Shown: piece by piece, positions 7,015 to 15,594 of the stretch
Layout: the number at the start of each line of letters is the position of its first letter
Position numbering within the stretch: position 1 is the first letter of the stretch
DNA from: an uncultured Prevotellaceae bacterium
Lineage (GTDB): Bacteria > Bacteroidota > Bacteroidia > Bacteroidales > Bacteroidaceae
Assembly (NCBI GenBank): GCA_900316475.1
Contig: ONDA01000018.1
Span: 36,409-100,408 of the forward strand
Length of the DNA stretch: 64,000 bases
Reading direction: 5' to 3'
Notes under the pieces: model-generated
What the model was told of the DNA's origin: nothing
Databases searched by the model: none
Seen by the model: the letters and a program-made list of their open reading frames with translations, nothing else
Program-made: the position numbers and the translations under genes

Positions 7015-9525
7015 TTACTTCAAAACCACTTTTCGTCCGCCAGCGATATATATACCCTTCGGTAGTCCCTCAAAGGTTGTCACGTTTCGGCGCACCTTGC
7101 GACCACTCATGTCGTAGATGTCGAATGTCGCAGACTCCGTCACTTCATGGATGCTGCTTGGCATTGTTACAGTTAGTTTGCCATTCTTGTATCTCAACTC
7201 ATAGTTGCAGGCCTCGCCACCACTGACAGTAATAACATAATCTCCGGATGGCGAATTTTTGGTTGCCGTTGTCATCGCCACAGGTTTCTTCAGCAAAACA
7301 CTCTCAGAATCCTGCAGTTTCCAGCCTTCGTAGACCAGTTCGAACTGTGGATTCTCCTCCCCCTGCTCACGCTCAACATCCTTCACACTTACCTTCAACG
7401 GTGCTTTGGTAATGGTTAGAGTACCGTTTATGTAACTCACATTGAAATTCTTCACACTTCCTTGTTTTGCAAAAATGGTGTAAGTACCCACTTCACTACC
7501 AACTGTTGCTTCACAACTTATCTCTGGCGTGCCATCAAGTTCAGCGCCGCTCACTTCGTACCCAAATACTGGGTTCTCGTCACCATACTCACGACTATAG
7601 CTCTTTGCCATTATCGCTACAGCGTCGGCCTGCAACACAATCAGCTTACCATCAGTACAAGTAATGGCGTAGTTCTGAGCTTCAGCATTAATCACCTTAA
7701 CGGTATACTCACCGGGAGCACTACTCCAAGTAGCCTCACAACTGACTGTCGGCTGCTTTGTCAGTACATCTTTTGTCTCGTTGTTCTTGAATCCTTCATA
7801 AGTCAGGTTAAACTCCGGATTCTCCTCGCCCTGCTTCTTTGTATATGTTCCTGCTTTTATCGTAAGTGGAGCCTTCGTAATAGTTAGTGTTCCGTTGACA
7901 TATGTATCGTTGTAGTTCTTTACACCACCTTTTGTTATCACGATGTCGTAAGTACCAACTGCCGATGTTGCCGTTGCGGAACACTCAATCACAGGTTCAC
8001 CATCCAATTCAGTTCCTTCGGTGGTGAACTCAAAAAAAGGATTATCCTCACCGTATTCGCGAGTATAATTCTTCGCAATTATTACCACAGCATCAGCATC
8101 CATTACTATCAGTTTACCATCCACATAGCTAATTTCATAGTTCTGTGCCTCAGCTCCAGAAACCATGACGGCATACTCACCTGGCGCACTTGATACGTTG
8201 GCGTTGCAAGTCACTATGGGCTGTTTTGTTAACACAGTCTCAGTTTCACCGTTCTTGAAACCTGCATATTCCAAGACGAACTGTGGATTATCTTCCCCCT
8301 GTTTCCTTGTGTAAATTCCTACTTTGATGGTTAGCGGAGCCTTGGTAATGGTCAACTTACCCCCTACGAAGGTTACGTTGTAGTTCTTCACAGTACCCTT
8401 ATTAACGGAAATGTCGTAAGTTCCAACGTCTGAATCCACCATTGCTGAACAACTGATTTCAGGTGTACCATCCAGCGTTCCGCCTTCCACGGTATACTCA
8501 AACGTAGGATTAGACTGGCCATACTGACGGCTCACGTTCTTTACCGTCACAGTAATGGGGGCTGCTTCCGTAATAATCAACGTACCTTTCTTATAACTGA
8601 TGTCGTAGTTCTGTGCCTCCGCACCGCTGACATTCACTTCATACATTCCCGGTATACTACTCGACGTTGCCGTAGTTGTCAGCGTAGGCATCTTAGTCAA
8701 TACTGCCTCCGTCTCATTATTCTTAAAGCCCTCGTATTTAGCAACAAAATCAGGGAACTGTTGTCCTTGAGTAATCGTATAATCACCTGCAGAAATCTTC
8801 AGCGCAGCCTTTTCGATAGTTACTGTCAGTGATACAGGAGTCACAATATCCTTATTGGAATTGTCCACAACTTTATAGTATATGGTATAAGTCTTGGCAT
8901 CCTTACCCGCTGGAATGTCAGAACTATAATTAGTCCCATCTGTCGAATACAGCATGGTTCCTGTAGACGTTGTACCTTTAGAGATTAGATCTTGCGAGAT
9001 ACCGCTATAGACCAAATCAGTCTTAATCGATGGAGGCGTTATCTGTATGGAAACAATACTAACGTTATAGGCAGACTCATTTATTTTTAAACCAGATCCG
9101 TCTTTCTTTGCAATCTTTATCGCTTTCAAATAACCGGTTTTGGTCTCACTGCTTATTTCTGCAGCTGCCTTCAGTGACAGACTGATTAATGAGCCGCTAT
9201 TACCTGAGAATTCTTCATTCTTAACAGAAGAGAGTAACAGTCGGTAATACCCCGTCTTTTTCTTGATTGTCAAAGAATGAGAATCTGCCGCCCTGCTTAA
9301 CGTATAGACATAATCGTCTCCTTGTTTTTCCAAATCGATGCCTTCAGGCAGATATAAATCTGCCTGAAGGGCGGTATATTGTGCATCAGGATTACTCAAA
9401 GCAATATTGAGTGTCGCTGTTCCTCCTGCTGAGATGGAAAAACTCTCCACTTGCAGTTTGTCCTCAGCAAAGCTGCTGGTAACCCATGTCAACAACAATA
9501 TAAATATAAATGATATCCTTCTCAT
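7015..9525 (-). CDS. Secreted protein: cohesin-like domain plus MBG repeats plus sorting tail
   Basis: 836 residues. A signal peptide (residues 1-20) is followed by a cohesin-like beta domain (about 22-140; LQVESFSISAGGTATLNIAL, LQADLYLPEGI). A short Ig-like unit comes next, then a series of about seven MBG-type repeats of 70-80 residues (APLTIKAGTYTKKQGEENPE, GFKNNET-VLTKQP, YTVKVINAEAQNY). The last 45 residues are the sorting-like tail (FDIYDMSGRKVRR, LPKGIYIAGGRKVVLK). The gene starts one base after the stop of the dockerin-bearing subtilase, so the two are one operon. A surface or matrix role that binds the subtilase through cohesin-dockerin contact is inferred, not shown. Confidence 0.8.
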   Translation of the reverse strand: MRRISFIFILLLTWVTSSFAEDKLQVESFSISAGGTATLNIALSNPDAQYTALQADLYLPEGIDLEKQGDDYVYTLSRAADSHSLTIKKKTGYYRLLLSSVKNEEFSGNSGSLISLSLKAAAEISSETKTGYLKAIKIAKKDGSGLKINESAYNVSIVSIQITPPSIKTDLVYSGISQDLISKGTTSTGTMLYSTDGTNYSSDIPAGKDAKTYTIYYKVVDNSNKDIVTPVSLTVTIEKAALKISAGDYTITQGQQFPDFVAKYEGFKNNETEAVLTKMPTLTTTATSSSIPGMYEVNVSGAEAQNYDISYKKGTLIITEAAPITVTVKNVSRQYGQSNPTFEYTVEGGTLDGTPEISCSAMVDSDVGTYDISVNKGTVKNYNVTFVGGKLTITKAPLTIKVGIYTRKQGEDNPQFVLEYAGFKNGETETVLTKQPIVTCNANVSSAPGEYAVMVSGAEAQNYEISYVDGKLIVMDADAVVIIAKNYTREYGEDNPFFEFTTEGTELDGEPVIECSATATSAVGTYDIVITKGGVKNYNDTYVNGTLTITKAPLTIKAGTYTKKQGEENPEFNLTYEGFKNNETKDVLTKQPTVSCEATWSSAPGEYTVKVINAEAQNYAITCTDGKLIVLQADAVAIMAKSYSREYGDENPVFGYEVSGAELDGTPEISCEATVGSEVGTYTIFAKQGSVKNFNVSYINGTLTITKAPLKVSVKDVEREQGEENPQFELVYEGWKLQDSESVLLKKPVAMTTATKNSPSGDYVITVSGGEACNYELRYKNGKLTVTMPSSIHEVTESATFDIYDMSGRKVRRNVTTFEGLPKGIYIAGGRKVVLK

Positions 9526-9526
9526 A

Positions 9527-12500
9527 TTACTTCATCACTTTATTTCCGTCAATGATGTAGATCCCCTTGGGCTGCTTGTCGAATTTCTCTGCAGAACCAG
9601 CCATTTTTTGTCCCTTCAGATTGTAGATACCCTTCTGTGTCTTTACAGCTGTAGCCATATTGTCAATAGCAGTTGTACCATTTCCTGCGACCGCAGATAT
9701 CTTCACACCATTGGCATCACCCAAACAAATGTTTGTCACTTGGCCATCACCAATTCTTAGTAGGGCGTGTTTACCAGCAGCGAGTGTCTTGCCGTTCATA
9801 TTATAGGCAAGAAATAAGTAGTCGTTTTTCGACAACCATGCACCAGCCTGTTCAAATCCCTTTAAGTCATCAAGGGTTGTGATTTCCGTATTTTCTGGTA
9901 CATTCACCTGAACTTGTAAGCCACCAAGAGCCACAGGACTTTCTGCATAGAGTATACCATCCTCAATAGAATAAACTGCCTCAGGTGCTTCGCCTCTCGT
10001 TCTTGCAGAAGCAATGTCAGAATCAAGGATCGTTTTGATGATGCCCTGCACGTCTAGGATATTGATAATCTTGTCATCATTCACGTCAGCTGCACACTTC
10101 ACGAATGCCTTTGGTTTCTTTCCAAGGATATAGTTCACCTCATACACAACATCAAATACATCCACTTCGTTATTACCTGTCACATCGCCAAGTTTAGCTG
10201 TCAAAGGCGTCACTGCAACCACATTCGAGGGTTGGAACTCCTGAAGATCTGTGCTTTGCACCTTATACTTATAATAATAAGTGGTGCCAGGCGTGATATC
10301 ATAGTCCGTAAAATGTGTATCTGTAGCATCAATAACCACATCATTCACACGTACAGAATCTGCAGGATTTGATGTATAGCGGTAAACATTGAATCCAAGC
10401 ACATCCGTCATGTCTGTCTTAAGTTCATTCCAATCCAATTCCACACGGCCAAGCCCAGCCTCACCGCTAAAGCCCGTACTTTGCGAACCTGCTGACTGCA
10501 CATTCACATTAAAGCGTGTTTTCTCGTATGGGCACTCAAAGAATTCATCATCCTCAGCCCCATAGACATAGATACGATTCACACCATCACTCTGCGTTTT
10601 ACCAGTAATAGTTACGTATGCCGTATAGATAGTGCCCTCAGCATTCCAACTACCATCCTCTGCCACAACATTTTGGGTAAAAGGCTCACGAACGCCAAAT
10701 GAAATCTGAGGAATCTTTTCCTTGTTCATCGGACGATTGAAATAGACTTCAAACTTATGCTTACCTACACCAAGAGGATCCAATTCTTCGTATTCATCTT
10801 GTGCATCTTTTCCGTTCACTAGAATCTTCCAAACAATGCCATGGGCTTCCTTAACAGGTTCTTTTAGCATGTTGCTTAGATCCACCTGTCCATACGTAGA
10901 TGCATTCCCAATTTCTTTTATGAATGGTCGAAGTAAGTCCTCACGCGTTGTACCCAGATAAGAAGGTCTCTCGTTCTTATCTATATGAGGCTTGTCATAA
11001 GGAGCAGGTTCCGTTTGTGCTGAAAAGTAGAAATATTTACCTTCATCCGGATCATACATATAATTATTAAAATAGTTGCTTTCAGCCAAACCACTCCAAG
11101 CAGGAATCATATTCCAAAGAGCACCACCCATATTATTGACATAGTTACAATATGTTCTAATTAAAACTCCGTCACGCGGTGACAGGTTGTCAAAATCCTC
11201 TAAATGGGGATTGTTAATTATATTACACCTTTCACCAGCCGGGCGTATATATACACAATTCTTAAATACGCAATCAAAAGCCTTCACATTAATGTGTATG
11301 AGATTTGCATATTCAAAAATACAGTATGAAAACATAAGGTATCCTGTTGCGAATCCTCCCCATAAACTATAATCATTACCACTTTTCGTAAATATTATTG
11401 GTTTTTGAGGGGTGCCATTAGCTATTATATTCCCTTCATCAGACAGTCCTATACTTGCACCATTTTCAAATTGTATTTTTGTTCCTGGCTCTATAGTCAA
11501 TGTTACCCCATCGACAATTCCCAAAGTACCTGTAATTAAATAGTTCTTATCGGCTGTTAAAGTTGTATTCTCTGTAATTAGCCCTTTTAATTTTACTACA
11601 TTATTAACAGATTGAATATATTCAATCTGACAAGGCGTTTCCATACCATCGGCATTCACTGTGAGTTTCATTTTAATACGAGTTCCATCTGCAATAGAGT
11701 TTGTCAATTGTATTATGATAGGATTCTTACTTTCATTCCGTCCATAATAGGAAGGCGAGTATCCAAAATCCACATCATTACTTGTAATTGTGACAAGATC
11801 TTTATAAGCGTCATCTACTGTCAAATTCAATTTGATGTTTGAAGCATTCTTCCACGTATTCCTTATCGTGGGGAATAATTTGATAGTTTCTCCAGCATCA
11901 AAGTGTTCATCTCCATTACCTTCAGAATCATCAATCCTTAGAGCAACAAAATCAATGCCAGTTCCCCTCTCCAAACTGTTATCCATTATCTTTGCGAAAT
12001 CACACCCCAAATGAATCAAATCACCAAAAAGCATCTCTCTGTTTCCATAGTCTTTAACCATCTGTAAGGCTGAAATAGAACCAGCCACCAATGGAGATGC
12101 CATTGATGTTCCATTCAACGAGCGATAGTCTCCATCAGTAAAAGTGCTAATGATTGAAACGCCTGGGGCTTTAATCTCATAGTTTCTTCCATCGACTCCA
12201 TCCCTCGAAAAAAAAGGACCGTCAGGATCATAGTTTGTAAATCGAGCAAGTTTTCCGTCTTGGTTAATTGCTTGTACTCCTATTACACAATAATACGCTG
12301 CAGGGTATATAGTTCCTGGGTGTATCGGATCGGAGTTGTCATATATGCTTTTTTCGTTATTACCTGCTGAAGCAACTAAAATTGATTTCTGAAATGCCTT
12401 ATCTAATGCATCTTTCATGGTTGATGAAAGATCTGGCCCACTACCAAATGACATATTAATGATATCAGCTCCATTTTCTGCTGCATAGACAATACCGCGA

Positions 12501-13417
12501 GCTGCTGTAGCAATATCACCACTTCCATCTGAATTTAGAACCTTAACAGGCATAATATAAGCAAAAGGATTAGCTCCCACAACACCCAATTCATTATTAC
12601 ATGCTGCAGCAATGCCAGCCACGTGAGTTCCATGACCATTATCATCGGATACGTCCATGTAGTTTTCGATGAAATTCCATCCATGAGTATCATCAACAAA
12701 TCCATTTTCATCTTCATCTTGGGCCGAACTTCCTTCACCTTCTTTGGGATTAGTCCAGATGTTATCTTTCAAATCTGGGTGGTTTATATCTACACCTGTA
12801 TCGACAATTGCGATAATAGGTCTGCGTTTATTAACCAAAGGAAGGCTCCACATGGCACTGATATTCAAATACCCAATACCCCATTGTTGGGCGTAAAGTG
12901 GATTTTGAGTAGGATTACTGCAAATCTCGCCTTCTGCGTCCTCAAGCATATATACCTTGTAATTGGGCTCGGCATATTCTACTTCATCCAACTTTCTTAA
13001 CTTTTCGACCAATTGCATTGTAGATTCCCTATTCTGCTTTTCTAGCTTTATGAAGTATAGTTGGCTCAAATCTCTCTCTTCCACAATTTGGCCATTCATT
13101 GCACGGGTCTTTCTTCTCGCTTTATTAGGATTCTCATTGGGCAAAAGCTTATCCATCGTCCCCACACCGAATTCTTTCAATATAGCATCAACAGCTTTAT
13201 TGTTAACAGAGCTGAACAAACCTCGCGTCTTGCTAACTTTAACAGGACTCTCGTCCTTGAACTTCACCAATACTTGCCCAGGCACAAAATCATTCCACCC
13301 AGCTCGTTGATCAATTTTGTAAACTTCATCCTCGTTGTCATTCGAAACTTGCGAGAATGCCGGCATTGTCCCCACCACCAGCAGAGTCAAGCCCAAAAGG
13401 TAACGATTTGTTTTCAT
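9527..13417 (-). CDS. Subtilisin-like serine protease with dockerin domain
   Basis: 1296 residues. Signal peptide, then a fervidolysin-type propeptide (FVPGQVLVKFKD, near residue 45), then an S8 catalytic domain with all three catalytic sites: Asp in IAIVDTGVDINHPDL, His in DNGHGTHVAGIAA, Ser in LNGTSMASPLVAGS. A long beta region, a fibronectin-III-like segment (GRVELDWNELKTDM) and a two-repeat dockerin (LGDVTGNNEVDVFDVVYEVN, then AADVNDDKIINILDVQGI, with Asp-rich calcium loops) follow. A sorting-like tail (GIYIIDGNKVMK) ends it. It is a secreted or surface peptidase. It sits between a PD-(D/E)xK-like protein (ATGA overlap) and a cohesin-like protein (1-base gap). Confidence 0.92.
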   Translation of the reverse strand: MKTNRYLLGLTLLVVGTMPAFSQVSNDNEDEVYKIDQRAGWNDFVPGQVLVKFKDESPVKVSKTRGLFSSVNNKAVDAILKEFGVGTMDKLLPNENPNKARRKTRAMNGQIVEERDLSQLYFIKLEKQNRESTMQLVEKLRKLDEVEYAEPNYKVYMLEDAEGEICSNPTQNPLYAQQWGIGYLNISAMWSLPLVNKRRPIIAIVDTGVDINHPDLKDNIWTNPKEGEGSSAQDEDENGFVDDTHGWNFIENYMDVSDDNGHGTHVAGIAAACNNELGVVGANPFAYIMPVKVLNSDGSGDIATAARGIVYAAENGADIINMSFGSGPDLSSTMKDALDKAFQKSILVASAGNNEKSIYDNSDPIHPGTIYPAAYYCVIGVQAINQDGKLARFTNYDPDGPFFSRDGVDGRNYEIKAPGVSIISTFTDGDYRSLNGTSMASPLVAGSISALQMVKDYGNREMLFGDLIHLGCDFAKIMDNSLERGTGIDFVALRIDDSEGNGDEHFDAGETIKLFPTIRNTWKNASNIKLNLTVDDAYKDLVTITSNDVDFGYSPSYYGRNESKNPIIIQLTNSIADGTRIKMKLTVNADGMETPCQIEYIQSVNNVVKLKGLITENTTLTADKNYLITGTLGIVDGVTLTIEPGTKIQFENGASIGLSDEGNIIANGTPQKPIIFTKSGNDYSLWGGFATGYLMFSYCIFEYANLIHINVKAFDCVFKNCVYIRPAGERCNIINNPHLEDFDNLSPRDGVLIRTYCNYVNNMGGALWNMIPAWSGLAESNYFNNYMYDPDEGKYFYFSAQTEPAPYDKPHIDKNERPSYLGTTREDLLRPFIKEIGNASTYGQVDLSNMLKEPVKEAHGIVWKILVNGKDAQDEYEELDPLGVGKHKFEVYFNRPMNKEKIPQISFGVREPFTQNVVAEDGSWNAEGTIYTAYVTITGKTQSDGVNRIYVYGAEDDEFFECPYEKTRFNVNVQSAGSQSTGFSGEAGLGRVELDWNELKTDMTDVLGFNVYRYTSNPADSVRVNDVVIDATDTHFTDYDITPGTTYYYKYKVQSTDLQEFQPSNVVAVTPLTAKLGDVTGNNEVDVFDVVYEVNYILGKKPKAFVKCAADVNDDKIINILDVQGIIKTILDSDIASARTRGEAPEAVYSIEDGILYAESPVALGGLQVQVNVPENTEITTLDDLKGFEQAGAWLSKNDYLFLAYNMNGKTLAAGKHALLRIGDGQVTNICLGDANGVKISAVAGNGTTAIDNMATAVKTQKGIYNLKGQKMAGSAEKFDKQPKGIYIIDGNKVMK

Positions 13418-14175
13418 ATACCAAGAATATTGTTTAATGTGTCATAATTTAGAGAATCCCCTTTATAAGTGATGCAAAGTAAATGATTAAAATTTACGTT
13501 TGTTGCATAAGTAATTAAGTCATCTTTCAAAGATCGGATTACTGTTTCCAAATTATTAAATAATTCGTTGACTACGATAAAGCAACCATATTGATATGGG
13601 TGTTCATCCCATACGTCTTTGTGCATATACATAAACAACTTTTCAAGATCATTTTTAATCTTAGTTTTATCAAGATACTTTTTCCTCTTTATTTCACATG
13701 CAATGATATGATTCCCAATATAGGCTTGTGAATCATGGAGAACTAAATCAGGTTCTTTTGATTCGCATTTTAAAGCCTTCAATTGTTCAAAATTCCCTAT
13801 ATTGGATATTTTCTTTCCTATTTCTGCATCCAATCGCTGTGGAAATTTGTAGCAACATAATAGATTTTGCCATTGTCTATATAGCTCATAGGCAAATGTT
13901 CTTTCTAAATATTGGTTATTTCCCTCTTCTGTTTTTTCGGACTGAGCAGATTTTTCATCGTTATTCTCTTTTTTTTCTTTTATAACATCAATATTAAAAA
14001 TGAGATAACTCATATTTACATAACTAATTGCTTGAAAAAAAAGTAGTAAATGAACTTTCTCTTCATCTGAAGCATTGATTTTGATAAATTGTTTGGCAAT
14101 CTCATTCAGAGAATATACACCCCCTTGGTTGCTTAAACAACAACCAACCTGAGGAATAGAATTATACTCAAACAT
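13414..14175 (-). CDS. PD-(D/E)xK nuclease-like protein of unknown function
   Basis: 253 residues from the ATG at 14175; a GTG at 14202 is an alternative. The C-terminal half holds EPDLVLHDSQAYIGNHIIAC then EIKRKKY, which fits the PD...ExK metal-binding pattern of restriction-type nucleases. The N-terminal half is helical, with Lys/Glu-rich patches (KEKKENNDEKS). There is no signal peptide. The stop overlaps the subtilase start (ATGA), so a cytoplasmic nuclease-like protein is coupled to a secreted protease. The family is not recognised, and nuclease activity is inferred only from the motif. It is strongly AT-rich like the rest of the 6-14 kb stretch. Confidence 0.6.
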   Translation of the reverse strand: MFEYNSIPQVGCCLSNQGGVYSLNEIAKQFIKINASDEEKVHLLLFFQAISYVNMSYLIFNIDVIKEKKENNDEKSAQSEKTEEGNNQYLERTFAYELYRQWQNLLCCYKFPQRLDAEIGKKISNIGNFEQLKALKCESKEPDLVLHDSQAYIGNHIIACEIKRKKYLDKTKIKNDLEKLFMYMHKDVWDEHPYQYGCFIVVNELFNNLETVIRSLKDDLITYATNVNFNHLLCITYKGDSLNYDTLNNILGI

Positions 14176-14248
14176 TGTTTCATTATTTTGGCCTGATAAC
14201 ACCCCGGATTCGGCATTTAATAGTTATTTCATGTTCTGCTTATGATAC

Positions 14249-14516
14249 AAAAAAGGCGTAGGTGTCTGTTCTTCTGCCCATCCTGGAGCCTTAGGCCTTC
14301 GCATTGCCCTTCCCACACAGGATGAACAACGCACTTAGCCCACGCCAGAACGAACTATATAAAAGGTATATAGAAACGATCCACGCAGACGTCTCGCTGT
14401 CATCTGCCTGCTGTGATGATAGGAATTTGCGAGATTCACGAGTCACAACGACAGACGTCCGAAAACGTCTTTCTCATACATAAGACCGCCCGCCGCCCAC
14501 AAGTGAGCTAGCTTGC
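14249..14516 (-). ncRNA. Structured small RNA gene, about 270 nt (6S/Bacteroidales-1-like candidate)
   Basis: There is no open frame, but a perfect promoter points into it from 14524-14554 and the region ends in a T-run (minus strand, 14249-14254). In between are several hairpins: AGACGT/ACGTCT with loop TTTCGG, CTATATA/TATATAG, and CATCCTG/CAGGATG with a long interior. The 5' and 3' ends are partly complementary (GGCG...GTCT with AGAC...CGCC). The size, strong promoter and lone terminator suit a housekeeping RNA such as 6S RNA or the Bacteroidales-1 class. I cannot confirm the family without a covariance search. It is transcribed toward the PD-(D/E)xK-like gene but terminates before it. Confidence 0.6.
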
Positions 14517-14523
14517 GATGCCG

Positions 14524-14554
14524 CAAAGATAGGCATTATTTCTGAAAGTTGCAA
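14524..14554 (-). promoter_or_regulatory. Promoter of the 14249-14516 RNA
   Basis: On the minus strand TTGC (plus GCAA 14551-14554), a 19-base spacer, then TATCTTTG (plus CAAAGATA 14524-14531). The predicted start is about seven bases further, near 14516. Confidence 0.75.
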
Positions 14555-14564
14555 GTAATTGGGC

Positions 14565-14589
14565 AAAAAAAACGAAGCGCCGAGCTTCG
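14565..14589 (-). terminator. Minus-strand terminator
   Basis: A 6-bp stem CGAAGC/GCTTCG (14573-14589) is followed on the minus strand by eight T (A-run 14565-14572). It isolates the small RNA promoter from transcription coming from higher coordinates. Confidence 0.65.
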
Positions 14590-14704
14590 GAGGAGGTTTT
14601 TATTTCAAATTCAGCACCAAAACGAGGAAAAAATATTCTTTTGTTGCAATTCATAGGAAATAGGGTGTGGAAGGAACACTATCCCAACGAGCCGTACGGC
14701 ACAC

Positions 14705-14730
14705 AAAAAAAGAAGTCCGCAGGGACTTCT
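14705..14730 (-). terminator. Terminator after the degraded toxin-antitoxin remnant
   Basis: An 8-bp stem AGAAGTCC/GGACTTCT (14711-14730) has a T-run on the minus strand (A-run 14705-14711). It lies just after the TAA at 14741-14743. Confidence 0.7.
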
Positions 14731-14740
14731 TAAACCTTAA

Positions 14741-14934
14741 TTATTTGTCGTGCATATTTTGCGCATGACACGCATCAACAATGATGATGGTGTCATCCTC
14801 TATGGTGTAGATATCATGGCAGGGAATAAACCTCCTTTACCATCTGATGAAGAAGCTGACGTGCCGTTTCCAAATCCATTGTTTCTGTATCTGGCACAGA
14901 AACAACGTTGTTTTCTGATTCATCGTACTTCATA
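14741..14934 (-). pseudogene. Possible degraded toxin-antitoxin remnant
   Basis: On the minus strand a short frame begins MKYDESENNVVSVPDTETMD and continues ETARQLLHQMVKEVYSLP, which resembles the helical part of a small antitoxin. It then meets a stop. In the next frame the sequence goes on as HDIYTIEDDTIIIVDACHAQ-NM and stops at 14741, like the last strands of a RelE/ParE toxin. The two halves may be the start and end of a module joined by a deletion. A TATCTTTG -7 box lies at 14958-14965, but its -33 element is poor. Coding value is doubtful. Confidence 0.35.
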
Positions 14935-15035
14935 ACCAATTGATTTATTAACGTCGGCAAAGATAAGCATTTTTTCTCAAACGACGTGCGTTGTGAGCCA
15001 AAAATTTTCTTTTTTATTAATCCCTGCATTCTTGC

Positions 15036-15530
15036 TCAGGAATGTTGATAGTACTTGGCATCGTTCTCAGTAAAACAGCAGACGATAATCTCTCCTTGAT
15101 AGCTATTCCGCAGATGCTCGTTCAGTACCCGTTGGGCTATCTGCGCCGCCTCATCCTTCGGGAAACCGTAGACTCCCGTACTGACACACGAGAAGGCGAT
15201 GCTCTGCAGTCCGTTCTCCTCTGCCAGCCTCATCGCCGTATCATAACACGAAGCCAACAGCTCCCGCTCGTTATTGTTCCCGCCATACCACACAGGTCCG
15301 ACGGTATGGATGACCTTCTTACAGGGCAGGTTGTACGCATCCGTCATCTTGCTCTCTCCCGTCGGGCATCCGCCCAGCGTCCTACACTCCCTCAGCAGCC
15401 CAGGTCCCGCCGCACGATGGATGGCGCCGTCCACGCCTCCCCCGCCCAGCAGCGACCTGTTCGCCGCATTCACAATGGCATCCACCTTCAGTGTGGTGAT
15501 GTCGCCAACGATAATCTTTATTCCTTTCAT
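15036..15530 (-). CDS. Macrodomain protein (O-acetyl-ADP-ribose deacetylase type)
   Basis: 164 residues, a complete single macrodomain of the YmdB/MacroD group, which hydrolyses O-acetyl-ADP-ribose or removes ADP-ribose from proteins in the cytoplasm. The diagnostic stretches are all present: [35 protein letters not shown], and the late [16 protein letters not shown]. It has its own promoter at 15552-15583. The gene stands alone on the minus strand between a small toxin-antitoxin remnant and an esterase, and nothing nearby points to a specific target. Confidence 0.92.
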   Translation of the reverse strand: MKGIKIIVGDITTLKVDAIVNAANRSLLGGGGVDGAIHRAAGPGLLRECRTLGGCPTGESKMTDAYNLPCKKVIHTVGPVWYGGNNNERELLASCYDTAMRLAEENGLQSIAFSCVSTGVYGFPKDEAAQIAQRVLNEHLRNSYQGEIIVCCFTENDAKYYQHS

Positions 15531-15551
15531 GTTTTTATTGTCTTACGATGG

Positions 15552-15583
15552 CAAATGTACACAAATAAACTGAAGACTGCAAA
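15552..15583 (-). promoter_or_regulatory. Promoter of the macrodomain gene
   Basis: On the minus strand TTTG (plus CAAA 15580-15583), 20 bases, then TACATTTG (plus CAAATGTA 15552-15559), which matches the consensus. Confidence 0.75.
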
Positions 15584-15594
15584 TTTTTTATTGA

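Noticed and set aside
14249-14516. tmRNA or RNase P RNA
   Set aside because: No tRNA-like CCA end, no tag frame, and no P4-type conserved motif seen.
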